From NCBI GenBank assembly GCA_013400155.1, contig VXBM01000561.1, positions 458,594-522,593 on the forward strand: a DNA stretch of 64,000 nt, read 5' to 3'. Position 1 is the stretch's first letter. Each line of letters opens with the position of its first letter. The DNA comes from Helopsaltes ochotensis (lineage: Eukaryota; Chordata; Aves; Passeriformes; Locustellidae). Shown piece after piece: positions 1-11,800 of the stretch. Both the position numbers and the translations under genes were made by a program. The notes under the pieces are model-generated. The model worked only from the letters and a program-made list of their open reading frames with translations. It did not search any database and was not told the origin of the DNA.

Positions 1-1011
1 TGTTGTTGGGGAGTTTTTTTAAACTTATTTTTTCAAGAAGCTGTCATTTAAGTAGTTCTGACAATTAAAAAAATACATCAGTTTTATGTAATTTAGCCAT
101 TTACACCAATATATATTTGCATTGGCACACATTCAGTTTTCATTTACATGCACAAGGCTCTGCACTCAAATTCTCTTAAAAGTGAGCTTAGAAAAGATAA
201 TGCCATGAATGTGCCCCATTTTCTGTGGGTTGTCATGTGTGATGTCATTTTCATCACTATGAAATACGTGTTTCACATTTAAAAAATATCAAAAAGTAGG
301 TCTTTAATATTTTATTGGAAAATAATTTTGAAAGAAAAATAAAGAAAAATATGCAAAAGTATATACAGAATGCCAAATATATAATAATAAAATAAAATCC
401 AATATAATACTGGTAATAATATGTAATATATTTAACACATGATTGGTATATTTTACATATGTATGTGTATATATATATTTGTGCAAAGGGGTGGGAGAAA
501 TACCTCCAGATCACTGAATGGAAAATAGACCTGTATGATATGGAAAATGATGGGTTGACACAAGTAACAAAGCAGGTTGGGTTTTCTTGTTTCTTTTAGT
601 GTGTTCTGGCATCTGCTGCAACACAGAGTAAGAGTTGTGCTGGAGATACGCATTTAGATTACTATTTCCAGGTGTTGCCCATGCTTTTTAAAGTGGTAAT
701 AGTGTTGAAGATACTGTCTTTAGTAGTTGGTTAAATACATTACTTTTTGTCTCCTTTTGTGTATGTGTACGTGCATGTCACAAAGTCTTTAACAGCTTGT
801 GGTGCTTAATGAACCCGAAGGTGACAGAACCCTTGTCATTTTTTCAGTGTCTCATTTACTTTAACAATTTCAACTAACTGAAGTAGATGTAGGCAAAAAC
901 CCCCAGTTTCCTGTGGTATGCATCATGTTTGCTTTTTGTAGAGATAGGTGATAAGAATGATTCTGCCTTCTGTTGCATGTTTCTTATTTATATAATGCTT
1001 CTTTGCTGTAG
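1..1011 (+). other. RBM46: RBM46 intron, 3' part
   Basis: AT-rich intronic DNA that ends in a normal acceptor: a pyrimidine-rich stretch followed by CTGTAG, with AG at 1010-1011. The upstream RBM46 exons (start codon, first two RRMs) lie outside the window. I see no exon, repeat family or conserved RNA here. The short minus-strand frames near 250-650 come from AT-rich sequence and are not genes. Confidence 0.85.
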
Positions 1012-1794
1012 GAACATTCCAGCCCTGGGGTCATACTATTCAAGTAGACTGGGCAGATCCTGAGAAAGTAGTTGATGAAGAAACTATGCAGAGAGTTAAA
1101 GTATTGTATGTGAGAAATTTAATGATATCTACTACAGAGGACAAAATTAAAGCTGAATTCAACAAATTCAAACCAGGAGTAGTTGAACGTGTAAAGAAGT
1201 TGAGGGACTATGCTTTTGTTCATTTTTTCCACCGTGAAGATGCAGTTGCTGCGATGTCCGTAATGAACGGAAAGTGCATTGATGGAGCCAGTATTGAGGT
1301 AACACTGGCAAAGCCAGTTAACAAAGAAAGTTCTTGGAAGCAACATTTTAATGGTCAGATAAGTCCCAGTTCTGAAAATCTCCTAGGGTTTCCTAACAAA
1401 GAAGATGGTACTCAAAAATCCTTGGGAAAACCAGCAAGTCTTTCAATTCGTCTTAATGGTCAGCACAGTCCAGGCCCCCCTGAAGTTGAAAGAAGTACAT
1501 ACCCCATTTTTCCAGGAATAAAGCTTACTCCAATTAGCATGTATTCTTTAAAGCTGAGTCACTTCAGTTCTGCAGTAATGCATCTGGATTATTTTTGCCA
1601 TAAAAATAGCTGGGCACCACCAGAATACTGCTTGTATTCAACCACAAGTCAGGATGGGAAAATACTCTTGGTGTACAAGGTGCTTATTTCTAGTATTGCA
1701 GATGATTCCCAGAGTTACTTCATGCCAGAAAAACTCTGTACAACAGTAGAAGATGCAAAGGAATTGGCAGCACAGTTCACGCTTCTACATCTAG
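1012..1794 (+). CDS. RBM46: RBM46 internal coding exon: third RRM and DND1-type dsRBD
   Basis: RBM46 is a germ-cell-enriched cytoplasmic RNA-binding protein. In mouse it is needed for meiotic entry and progression and works with the MEIOC-YTHDC2 machinery. The exon opens in phase with the family motif FQPWGHTIQVDWADPEK, just after the second RRM. The third RRM follows: RNP2 VLYVRNL at 1101-1121 and RNP1 KLRDYAFVHF at 1197-1226. A linker with repeated NGQ motifs (LNGQHSP) comes next. The exon ends with the dsRNA-binding-like domain shared by DND1, A1CF, RBM47 and RBM46 (about 1620-1794, ending ELAAQFTLLHL). It closely resembles the human protein as I recall it, without stops or frameshifts. 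The acceptor AG is at 1010-1011 and the donor is CTAG|GTAAGC after 1794. It begins after the first base of a codon and ends after the first base of the next split codon. Reading through the donor would add GKHKHF and stop at 1812-1814. The ATG at 1086 is internal and not a start. Confidence 0.95.
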
Positions 1795-4700
1795 GTAAGC
1801 ATAAACACTTTTGATTATATATGAAGAACTGAAGCTAGAAAAGTTACTTTTAAAGTGTTCTTGGTATGCATATCTTGGTGCATGTGTGTATTTTCTATAA
1901 AGTAGTCTACAGAAGACTTGGTTCTTGTGTCAGTTGAATCTGGACCATTAGATGAGAGCATGGAGGAAACACTGTAAATATCTAAATAGTCTGATGCCAG
2001 GATCATATTTGCTTACATTTATCTACTGGAATGGTGTATAAAGAAGAATTAGATGACATGTAAGTAAATTAGGTTTAAAGTCATCTTATTATGGTCCTGG
2101 AAATTTGAAAGTCTGTGTTCTAGCATTTCATTTATATAGTGTTGCATTTTTTAACATCAGAATACAACTACTAGAAGAGGGAAGTTTTTATATTATAAAA
2201 CTGGGGAGGGAGGGACATTAGGTTTTTTTTTTGTTTAGTTGGATTTTTTTCCTCACTACTTCTAATTTTGGTGAATTGGAAAAGGGATTGCATTACACTG
2301 TTAAAATAGTGTTGCCATTCTTCTCTTCCTGGTACTGCTACTTAGCCCTTGTTCTGCAAGTCTCTTGAGGTGTATGTAGGACGTGGTGAGATTTCTCCTT
2401 TGGATGAGTTCATAGCAGACTTATTTCAGGCTTGAATATGATGATTGTCTTTTGCAATGCATGAGTAAAATGTAAACAAGCTTTTTCTTCTTGCTTATGT
2501 TCTTTCTTCTCCTTGGGTTTGTATTTTGCATGGCCAAAAGGTCTTAGAGGAAGAAGAACCTCTGAAGCACAAAGCCTTATACATTGTCTCCACTTCAGCA
2601 GTGGTGCACTTGGTTTACATAATGGGCCACCTCCAGAAGGTGATGCTTTCAGATGGCCAGAGGGATTTTGAATAATAAATAGCTAAGTATCTGTGTCTGG
2701 TTTTGTACACACAGCATTTGATTAGTTGAGTGTCTCTGTATTTCTATAGCTAGGAAAATTAGGGCCACACCTTTATAACCCATGTCATCCTGAACACAAA
2801 AGATAAAGTGGTACTAAACCCAAAATTGTGGTGTGAGGCTCTCCTTAAAAGAAGAATAAAGACAGTTGCAGGTTTTATACTTGACCATATATACCTGCCC
2901 AGTTTGCTTCTTTCATTGCCTAAGTTATTTTCTCTCCTGTACTTCTCTGGGAAAGAATAAAGGGAACAATTAAAGTTAGATTAAGAGTGATTATTCACAG
3001 CTGTGGACAAATCCTGAATGCAGACTAAAAAAAATGAAGAAAGTATGTGTTGAGATTTTTATCTTCTCAGTTATAATTACAAGTGCTATAGGGAAAAGGT
3101 GTTAAAGTGGATTTAAATGAATAGTATTCTAAAGCTTTTTAGCATTTGATTGTGCCATGTAATCACAGTTAATGTGAATTGGTATTTAGCAGAATTCCCA
3201 AATGCAGGTTTGTTTTTTGACAGCTGTCTACCTAATGGCCTAGTACTAGTAAGGCTTTTTATCTTTGAATAACACTTTTTTTTTCTTTTGATGGCCTCTG
3301 TGCATTCTGGTTTGTGAGGATTTGAGCCTCACAAAGAGCATATGCAAAGACCATACAGAGCCCTGATTTGAAGCAAACATACAAGGCTGGCTTTTGAAAG
3401 ATACACATCTTTCACATTGATAAAAAACCCACTTTTTGATGTTGGCATTGTTGTGATGCTGAAACATAGCCCTAAGGAGTCTAAAAGTACAATTTACTTT
3501 CACTGTCTAATCTAAAGAAGTTGTTTCTGTTCCAGTTTAATATATATTCTGTGCTGAAAGAAATATGCAGGTAAAGAGGAGTTGCTAGTTGCAACAGAAT
3601 CCTTCCTTCTCATGCAAGTGTTGTGTGGTTTGTCATATTGAATGATGCTGATGCTGCTGATGGATGTATGGGTTGTGGTTTTTCTTTGGGGTTTGGGGGT
3701 TTTGTCTGTTTGGGGTTTTCTTGATAGCTAGCAGCGATTTGTGAAAAGTCTGTGTTTCTTGGAAGCAACTTCCTATAAACATAACTGTACAAAGATGAGA
3801 TAGGGACTAATTCTTTCTGGCAAGTAACTTCTCTTACAGGAGCCTAATTTTTTGGCCATTTAATTTTTGATGACGTGTACAGGTTCAGTCCTGCTGGTTT
3901 TTTTCTTTTTAAAGCATATAACTAGTCTAAGGTAAGTAAATGAGAAAGGATGAGAAAGGACTGCTTTGATTAATAATCTCAAGTCATTCTGGCTTTTTTC
4001 TTCTTGGTATGTATTTCTGTATTTGCTTTCACACATTACAGAATACTTGGTTTTTACACAGGTTTATATAGCAGTGGTACACAGCAGTCCTGAGCAGGCA
4101 GCAGTACAACTACTAGCCACTTGGTGTCACCTGAATATTTTGAAAATGATGGTTCTTAAAAAACACAGAAAAAGTATGCTATCAGGGAAAGATTAATAGG
4201 CTATATTTTAATGTTACTAGATAAATTACCACCTAATCAAGGGAGTGAAAACACTTAGGCTTGGATAAATGTGTGAAAGTCACATGTCTGGGTGTCCATG
4301 TGTGAGAAGAGGAGCAGAGCTACATGTTGAAATTTCAAAAGGTGATTATTGGCAGGGGGAAGAGTGGGGCAATAGGGAACAGAATAGGGAAACGCCTGAA
4401 TGTCTTCTAGAAGAATGAATACCTCTACCATTTCTGCACAAATAACTGTTCCTTCAGAAGTTACACAACAGCTTAATGTCATTTGCAAAATGGTCCTTGG
4501 CTGTTAAATGTGGCATCCAGTTAGAAAAACATACAAGGCTTCCTACTCTTGCCTGTGCTGGAGGCTGGCTAAATGGGAGGCAGCTCCAGTTGAGAGCCTG
4601 TATAGTTGTGTAATTAGCACACACTTGATATTCCACCTGTGGTCCAGGAGCAGTCTTAGTGTAGAGTCAATCCCAAAACAGGAGGTGTTGTTATCATTCA

Positions 4701-5858
4701 GGTCTTTGCATTGGTAATGTAGGTTTGTAGCTTGTGGAATCAAACTGGCTCCTCCACACATCTTCTAAGTACAGGCAGAGGAAAATGTGAAATAGCATAG
4801 ATGTGCTCTGAATTGTTGGAGAACTCCCACCTTCCTTTCTTTAGTAAGAGTAAACATCTGAAGCCTGGAAAAGCAGAGCCTTCTTTTGAAAAGTATTTTT
4901 TGGTTGGTTGGTTTGTTTTCACTTGCTCCTGGTGGAATTCCACTGGCTTAAGGAAATACCAGAACATGTCAGAACCTATTTCTAGTCTTTAAGACAACAC
5001 TCTCTGTAGCAAAGGCTGAGTCCTGGGAAATTCTCTCCCTACTGAGTTCAACTTAAGGGTGATGGGGGAAAAACGAGAGAAGTTTCAATAAAGTGTCCTG
5101 TTCCAGGGATCTGCCAGGTTTTAAGTGGGTTTTCCACCATAGGGTGTTTGCATTTCACACATGCTATTTCATGTAACATCTCCCTGAAACACAATTTATG
5201 AAATTATTTTTCTAGGTAGAAGAGAATATTTTAAGTTATTTATAAGAAAAATATACTGTTAAATCTTTAAGAAAGAGCCTCTTAATAACTAGCTATAGCA
5301 CATAAATAATAGTTTCCTTCCAGTTCCCCACATATAAGTTTTATAATAAATGGTACTTAAAATAGGTGGAGCAGGCATTGTATCTTACTACTATGAATTC
5401 ACTTGTTTTAAACATCTTGAATACTGTATGCAGTAGCAGTTAACAAATCACGGATAAAACCTTTATAACCTACTTCAAGAGTCTGTATTTAGCATCTCTG
5501 TCTCACGACAAATATGCTGTTCTAGATTTTGGACATCAAAACTAAAGGTCAAGTGAGATGGTTTTTATGTTCTGTAGGAATTTTCTTTACTTAAACATTG
5601 CCTTGGTTTGCTTTATCAAAATTAATCATGTTTCTCTTGGAGCAATCAACAGCCACAAATTGTAGGATGTTAGAAAAAAATACAGAAGTTGCTGGCTTTG
5701 ATTAGCAAATACAGATGATAAGTGGTAATTCATGGTTTGGGGGTTTTTAGTGGTCTTTAGAAAGGCTCTGAATGTAGTATAAGAAGTTTTTTACCAGTGT
5801 GAACTTAGAAGTCTGAAATATTTATTAGATGAGTTACACATAATGCTTTTTCTTACAG
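1795..5858 (+). other. RBM46: RBM46 intron
   Basis: About 4.1 kb of AT-rich intron between the donor at 1795 (GTAAGC) and the acceptor at 5857-5858 (TTTTTCTTACAG). I looked for an exon resembling the last coding exon of mammalian RBM46 (the part following LHL that begins DYNFHRSS) and did not find one. A G/T-rich patch near 3680-3720 has several short G-runs. Nothing else stands out. Confidence 0.7.
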
Positions 5859-5918
5859 CCCCCGAGCAAGCATATATAACATTGCTGTCCCTGAATACAG
5901 CATGGTGGGATAGTAAAG
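5859..5918 (+). CDS. RBM46: candidate RBM46 penultimate exon, 60 bp
   Basis: This short open segment is flanked by strong splice signals: a pyrimidine-rich acceptor ending TTACAG before it, and the near-consensus donor AAAG|GTGAGTAAG after it. Its entry phase matches the single leftover base of the 1012-1794 exon. It would extend the protein with APEQAYITLLSLNTAWWDSK. It also ends after one base of a codon, which fits the acceptor at 7251. This is not the C-terminal sequence I know from mammals (DYNFHRSS and onward), so it may be a lineage-specific or alternative end. The support is splice-site quality, phase and lack of stops. Homology is untested. Confidence 0.55.
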
Positions 5919-7250
5919 GTGAGTAAGCCTCTCGGGATTGTTCATTGCAGCTTTTTGCTCTCTCAAAGACATTGTCTTTAGCTGCACTCTTTGTTAGAGA
6001 AGTCGTACTTCCCCCACAGACACAGCTCTAAGAAGGCTTGTAGAGGTTCTCTGTTGCTTTTTTCCAAAGGAGACCATACCTCTACTGCCCTGTATCTGCC
6101 GATGGATCACACCGTCTGATGTTCTTGTTGGTTGTGCAGCACAAAGAAAGGTTATGGTTTTTAAACCTAAAATGGCTCTGAGTCATTTTTCAGTCATTTC
6201 TTAATTATTTGCCTTTCCAGCTTGGGTTTAAATTTATGTACAGAAGTGGGAGCTCTTACTGCTCTGGACACTTGGACTGTTTTTTGGCTAGTCAGTTTCA
6301 TGTAAAAGAGACTATTGTCTCCTCTGTTGTTTTTTTTTTTAATCTTCTATTGTGGATGAATTTATGTGTATATATCTGTCGCTTCTGAAGCCTCTTTTTT
6401 TTTTTTAACGGTGTGAGAATGGTTTTTGAAAGTATATAAGGCAGTTTGAAAATGGCATTAAATCCATGCTCTGTCTTTACTGCTGGAAGTTTCTAATCTC
6501 AGGCACACAGAATATTTCCCAAAGATTCCGGTATTTTTTGGCTGCTGCTAACGGACAGGGAACACAAATTTGTAAATCTTGGCATATGTAAGAGAACTTG
6601 GAAAAGGATAAGTAAGACAGATACAACAATGTTGGACTATATTTATCTGTGAAATAAGTTGTCTGCCTTCCGTAGAGTCAGTCACTTTAGAACAGTATAT
6701 GATTAACATGTATTTTTCTATTCTACTGAAGATCACAATGAAGTTGGGTTTTGTTTATGCAGTGTACATCAGGCAGAACTTGGGGCTTAGTCGAGTGTCT
6801 GATCTAAAGTGGTAAATATGCAATATGAATGACTGCTGTAGGATATATGTAGCTAATGCTGCTTGGAACAATGATATAATATGCGCTTGAAAGTTGTCTG
6901 CATTAATATTGTGCATTCAGTGAAAGTGAAACAGTTATTATTTTGAAATTCAATTAAAAATGTGTGATTATATGTATATAGAATGAGAAAATGTGTTCAG
7001 CACTGAAGAATGGGGTCTCTTAAAACTGTAAGGCTCTTAGGAAAAAAAAACCCCTTTGAGCAGTTGACTGAACCGGATCTTCATTATTTTGAGGTAGTGC
7101 TGCAGAGGAAAGGGAAAAACACAGCATTGATTGCTTTCGTTACACTATTATTTTAAGTTCTTAACAGTTAAGTCCATCTTGAAATGGATAATGCAGTATG
7201 TTTGCTAAAATCAAAGTCTCTTTTATCCCCCTCCCCCTCTCTTTCTACAG
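5919..7250 (+). other. RBM46: candidate RBM46 last intron
   Basis: About 1.3 kb of AT-rich sequence between the donor GTGAGTAAG and the polypyrimidine-rich acceptor before 7251. T-runs occur near 6332 and 6396. No other exon or mobile element is recognised. Confidence 0.5.
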
Positions 7251-7276
7251 TCAACTGTACACCCTACTTGGTTTGA
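7251..7276 (+). CDS. RBM46: candidate RBM46 terminal coding segment with stop
   Basis: The acceptor at 7249-7250 follows an excellent polypyrimidine tract (7221-7247, almost all C and T) ending CTACAG. Joined in phase to the 5859-5918 exon, it encodes VNCTPYLV and then TGA at 7274-7276. The exon would continue as 3'UTR. The strong splice site and phase match make a real exon plausible. With only eight codons, the coding evidence itself is minimal. Confidence 0.5.
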
Positions 7277-7782
7277 ATTTCCCCGAAGAAGAGAAGTTTG
7301 GAATTTATTGCTTTGGATCTTGTCATGAAAGGAAAAAGAACACCCCACTGATACATAATTACTTGAAATTCACATTCCATGTTTATTGATGAATAATTCT
7401 TCAAAGCATATGTGTATTAAGCATTTCGATTTAAAGATTAGTGAAATTGAATGTTAAATTGTTTCGGTTAGTTTGATTAAATTTGGGTTTTAAAAGATAA
7501 TTTGTTTAAAAGATTTTTATCACCTGTAATAGTCTATACAGCAGTAATTTATATTTGGTGTTGGAACAATTTGCCACAATTCCTACTCTTGTATTTTCAC
7601 ACCTAATTTTTACAACTTCTATTGTATGTCATAAATCTTAAACAAATGCTGAAAAACCCACCAACAAAACAATAAACACCATTCTGGCACCCTTGCCTTT
7701 TCATATATAAACATGCATAATATGAAACTTAAATACCATCCTCAAAAATTTTGATGCAAAATTTTATAGGAAGAACATGTCC

Positions 7783-7788
7783 AATAAA
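7783..7788 (+). promoter_or_regulatory. candidate proximal poly(A) signal
   Basis: AATAAA about 500 bases after the candidate RBM46 stop. It is followed within 30 bases by T/G-rich sequence (TCTTTGCTTCTG), as expected downstream of a cleavage site. A second AATAAA lies just upstream at 7671-7676. Confidence 0.35.
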
Positions 7789-8794
7789 ATCTTTGCTTCT
7801 GATATAGCAGTATATCCATGGAAAACTGGTATTTTGAAGGACTTTACATCAGTGTACCATCAGGCTACATTGCTGTAGTCATAACACTGAGGTTCAATAC
7901 CTTAGTTAATTCTTGGACACAAAAACCGGGCAAAAAAAATCTTGACAGATACAGATTACATGTATTTTTATGTACAGCTCAGTAGGTTGTATTTCCTGTT
8001 GTTAGCACCTCTCTGTTGGGACACACGTGTGCTTTTGTATTCATAGAGGCCTTACTTTTATCCAGGCTCTCCTTTGAAACCAGCACCTGTGCTTGCCTGT
8101 GGTAGCCATGTGGAACAGCAACTTGCTCACTTTCTAATCAGGCCATGTTCTTCTTAAAAAACATTGTTTAGCATTAAACTGAAATTAGTTTTTGATTTTT
8201 AAAATGAGATATATGTAATTCATTTTGAGTGCGCCATCTTTATTTTTATTGTGACTATTTTGCATTTCTCGGTCAAATACTTTATTTATTGAAAGACAAA
8301 AGAATAACACAAAATAATTTACCTTTTTAACAATCTGAAACTTGAACTGTAGACCATTCTTAGTTTTGGAATTTTATACGTAGTTTTAGTTCATTGACAA
8401 GGAATGGGCCAGGTGGTTAAAATATCTAAGGGCCTCACCTATGCAAGTATTGTTTATAAGCTGTTGTATCTAAAAATTGTTTGTCAGAAAGGAATATTAT
8501 GTAGACAGAAAACAATGCAATGGAAAGATTTCAAGTTGAATAATTTTTCTTAAAAGCAATCAACTGTTGTGGTCCAATATGTATTTTGGTTCAGTGTATT
8601 TCATCACCATATTAAATTGTCCTTTTTGCTGTTAATTTAGGTGCAGTTATAGCAGTTTCATTTTATTTGATATTAGCTACATAATAATTTTTACATGTTG
8701 CAATTTCTAATGTTGAAATAATGTGTTTGACTTCTGTACACGAATTAACATTTATATTAAATTTATGCTGTTCATATTTGGTGTGTAAAAGAAA

Positions 8795-8800
8795 AATAAA
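8795..8800 (+). promoter_or_regulatory. candidate distal poly(A) signal
   Basis: AATAAA at the right edge of the AT-rich tract that follows the RBM46 terminal segment. Base composition becomes less AT-rich soon after. It is a plausible distal end of the transcript. Cleavage would fall near 8815-8825. Confidence 0.4.
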
Positions 8801-8820
8801 TTATTATTTTAGACATGGTA

Positions 8821-11800
8821 CCTTCACAAACTTACTTTGGAGGATTCACTTTGCTTCTATAATAGCAAGCTTTGGCTAGAGGCCCCAGTGCTTTGCTGAA
8901 CAAAAGGAAGGGTGATTAAGTGGCTGAGCGAAGACTGGAAAAAAGAAAAGTAATTCTTGAAAAGCAAGTTAGTTGATTAGCTTTTATTGCATGTGAAAGT
9001 TGTTAAAAGGTTAGGATTTCCTAGAAAACTCATGCATAAAGGGAACAGGGAACTTGTTTAATCTGTGTTTAAGTGGTTTGTTTCTAAGGCCAAGGCAAAA
9101 ATCAGTGTCTGAGATAGAATGATACAGTATAATACTGATATCACATAGGGTTGGTAATTTAAAAGTATTTTCCTGGCAGCCTTGGAATTCTAGTCTACAG
9201 ACTGCTGAAATAAGCTTCATTTTATTTTTCAAGTGTCTTGATGAAGACTTAGATTTTTGCATTTCTGGTGGAAATCTGGACCAAGCCAACCTATGCAAAA
9301 TTGATATTGTTAGCTAATTAAGGGAGCTGTGGGCCAAGGTGCACGAAGATTGCATAATACTGCAGAGAATACTAAAAGAAGAGCTGCAAACAAAAGTACC
9401 TCCTCAGTCAACAAAAGCAGGTACTGCCCAGTACTGTAGAAAGCCAGGGGATTGCATTTTTCAGGTGTGTTAACATCCTCCTTAATCAGATGTCCAGCTG
9501 AGGCAAAAAAAACCCCAGTTTTGCTACAAACTAGCAAATCCCATCATTATTAACATGAGCATGTATCTTGGCAGTTATTTTCAGTATTCTCCACATGTGT
9601 AACAGTACTAAACCATTATCAAAGATTTGAGTGTAATGAGTACTAAGCTAATGCCAGCCAAATACAACCCTCAGGCAGAATTTGTCTTTGTTCTACAGCT
9701 AAGAGCAGTGGTGTAAGGAACAAGCAGCTGAAGCAGCAGTAGCATGCTGTTGCTGTAATTCAGGCATTTTGCAGTTTATTTAGAATACATCATTAGAAAT
9801 CTAATCAGTGTGCAAAATTGAAGACGTATTTTCCATGCTTATAAAAATCTCACTGGAGCTTATTAACCTTTGGAAAATAAATCACCATGTATTTCTTCTA
9901 AAAAGGTTGTGACAGAACATGGTGTTACTTTTTTTTTTTTTTTTTAATACTGTAAAAAGTAAATTGGTGTGTGACCCTGTACTGTAACTGGTGTAGAAAC
10001 TAAAAGTCCCTCTGAAAGTAGAGGTCACTGACTTTGGTGAAGCAAAGTTCTGTTACTTTGAGCTACACCCACTGCATCAAAAACTTGACCTAAATGAGAA
10101 AAGGAGGTCCTTATTCTTACAGTTACCATTTTCATCTATTTTCCTTTTTTTTCTTCCTTCCTCCTTCTAATATTATTACTACCCTGTTTTCTCATGGGAA
10201 AGAAATAGTAAATTGGGATGGGGGAACCAAGACTACTAACTACATAGTTAGCATCCTATATAACAACAAACAAGAGTTAGTCAATTAATGGAAATTTCTA
10301 TTAAATGTGAAACAGCATTAAAGATCAAGTCAGCTGGAAGATACTGGGTTAATGCACACTCTTGAGGTAGAAGCAATCCCCAAAAAGTCAGTTGTTCCAA
10401 GTCCTCTCTTTCAGCAAATTTCTTGACAGCAGTTGCTGCGTATAACAAAGAATGATCAGTTTGTCATCTCTTCACACTGTTCAGTGGACAGCCAGAGGAA
10501 AGAAAACAGGTAATGATCCAGCAGTCTTAAGTACAGCTTTCCTGCAGTTAGAGCCTGGACCAGCCCCAAACAGCCAGAAGAAAGGGAAGGCTTGAAGCAG
10601 TCATTGAGAGGTCCTTTCTCTACCACCCAGTTGTTCACCATACTAACAAGCAGCCCCATGGCCAGAAATTGTTCCAGGTTGTGGCTAAACTTTCAGAGAC
10701 AGAGTAAAATGGCTTAATCACAGACTGCATCAGTAACCCTTCACCTCCTCAGAGCCAGCCCATGCTGCCATGAAAGCAGTGCTCAAGCCACCGGGATGGC
10801 ACCTGCTATCAGGAATGGCAGCAGGCACGTAGGACCCAGATGGGACAGGGCTTTTCCAAAAATACACCTGCTGCAAAACTACCATAGAGGAGCATTTAAC
10901 AATGCAAGCACTGTCAAAAAAGGTCGAATTTTTAGAATTCTAGAATGCAAATAGCTTCTCATGGGAATGGAAAGAAAATCTTATGTACTGCTTGAAGGTG
11001 GGTAAAATTTCAAGAATTATAGGAACACAAGTATCTTCCGTAAGATCCCACTTCAGGCTTTGAGCATTTTTTTCTACACTGACAGAGGCTGTGGCTGCTA
11101 GGGAAGCTTCCTGCAGAGGGAAGTATTTATTCACTAGCATATGAAAGCAAAATTCATGCAAATACTGGTCCCTGCAGCAGCCAGGCCTTTCTGTCTCTGT
11201 TCTATAGATTTGACAGCAAGGGAGGGGAAGAACAGTTCTTCCCATTTCCCAATACCTTTTCACAGGCTGAGTTTAGTATTTATAACACATTCCTAGGAGA
11301 GGACAAGAATAGGAGGTTGTGAAGGTTGCTTCTTCATTCAGACACATGAAGGAAGAGAAAACTTGGACTCTTCCCTCTTCGCCCATTTTTTCCCCTCACA
11401 TGATAAGGATTGCTGTGTTGTTTGTAGGTAGCTAATTTAACATTGGCAACTTTGGCATAATTAAGGAAGAATAGCATCTCTTGGGAAAGTGTATCTGGGC
11501 TGGAAGCTATGACAATCAATCTTCCAGGAATTAAGTACTTCTGACTGAGGAGGAGATGCTTCAGAAACTTCAATAGTGAAGAAGAGCTTGTATGCAAATA
11601 GAAAACAACAAACCAACTCAGGATCCCTACAGGATGAGAACAGATTTGGAGGACCAGACAAAAGATCTAAGTGCCAAATTCCAGTTATCTCTTCTTTAAA
11701 AATGAAGGTCATATTGTTCATGGAATCCAAAATGTTTGGTTTTTAATGTGCTGTGCTGCTGAGATACAGGTAGCTCAGAAAATGGTTAACAGCTGGTTTG

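Larger units (their letters stand above)
7277..8820 (+). other. RBM46: probable RBM46 3' untranslated region
   Basis: Very AT-rich sequence following the candidate stop, with no sustained open frame. It contains three canonical AATAAA signals (7671, 7783, 8795), as expected of a long 3'UTR with alternative polyadenylation. Which signal is used cannot be told from the sequence. The assignment depends on the terminal exon at 7251 being real. Confidence 0.45.

Noticed and set aside
1086..1814. Treating the 242-codon frame starting at the ATG at 1086 as a complete gene
   Set aside because: The coding sequence continues upstream of this ATG to a splice acceptor at 1011, and the conserved domain leaves the frame at a donor at 1795. 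It is an internal exon of RBM46.
6013..6030. An 18-base match (CCCCACAGACACAGCTCT) with about 49751-49768
   Set aside because: The match does not extend into the flanks and is compositionally simple, so I treat it as coincidence and not a dispersed repeat.
10094..10288. A plus-strand frame with PYSYSYHFH as a possible counterpart of the mammalian RBM46 C-terminus (PYSYPGYP)
   Set aside because: The similarity is limited to a few residues in T/C-rich sequence, with no phase-compatible acceptor and no match to the rest of the mammalian ending.
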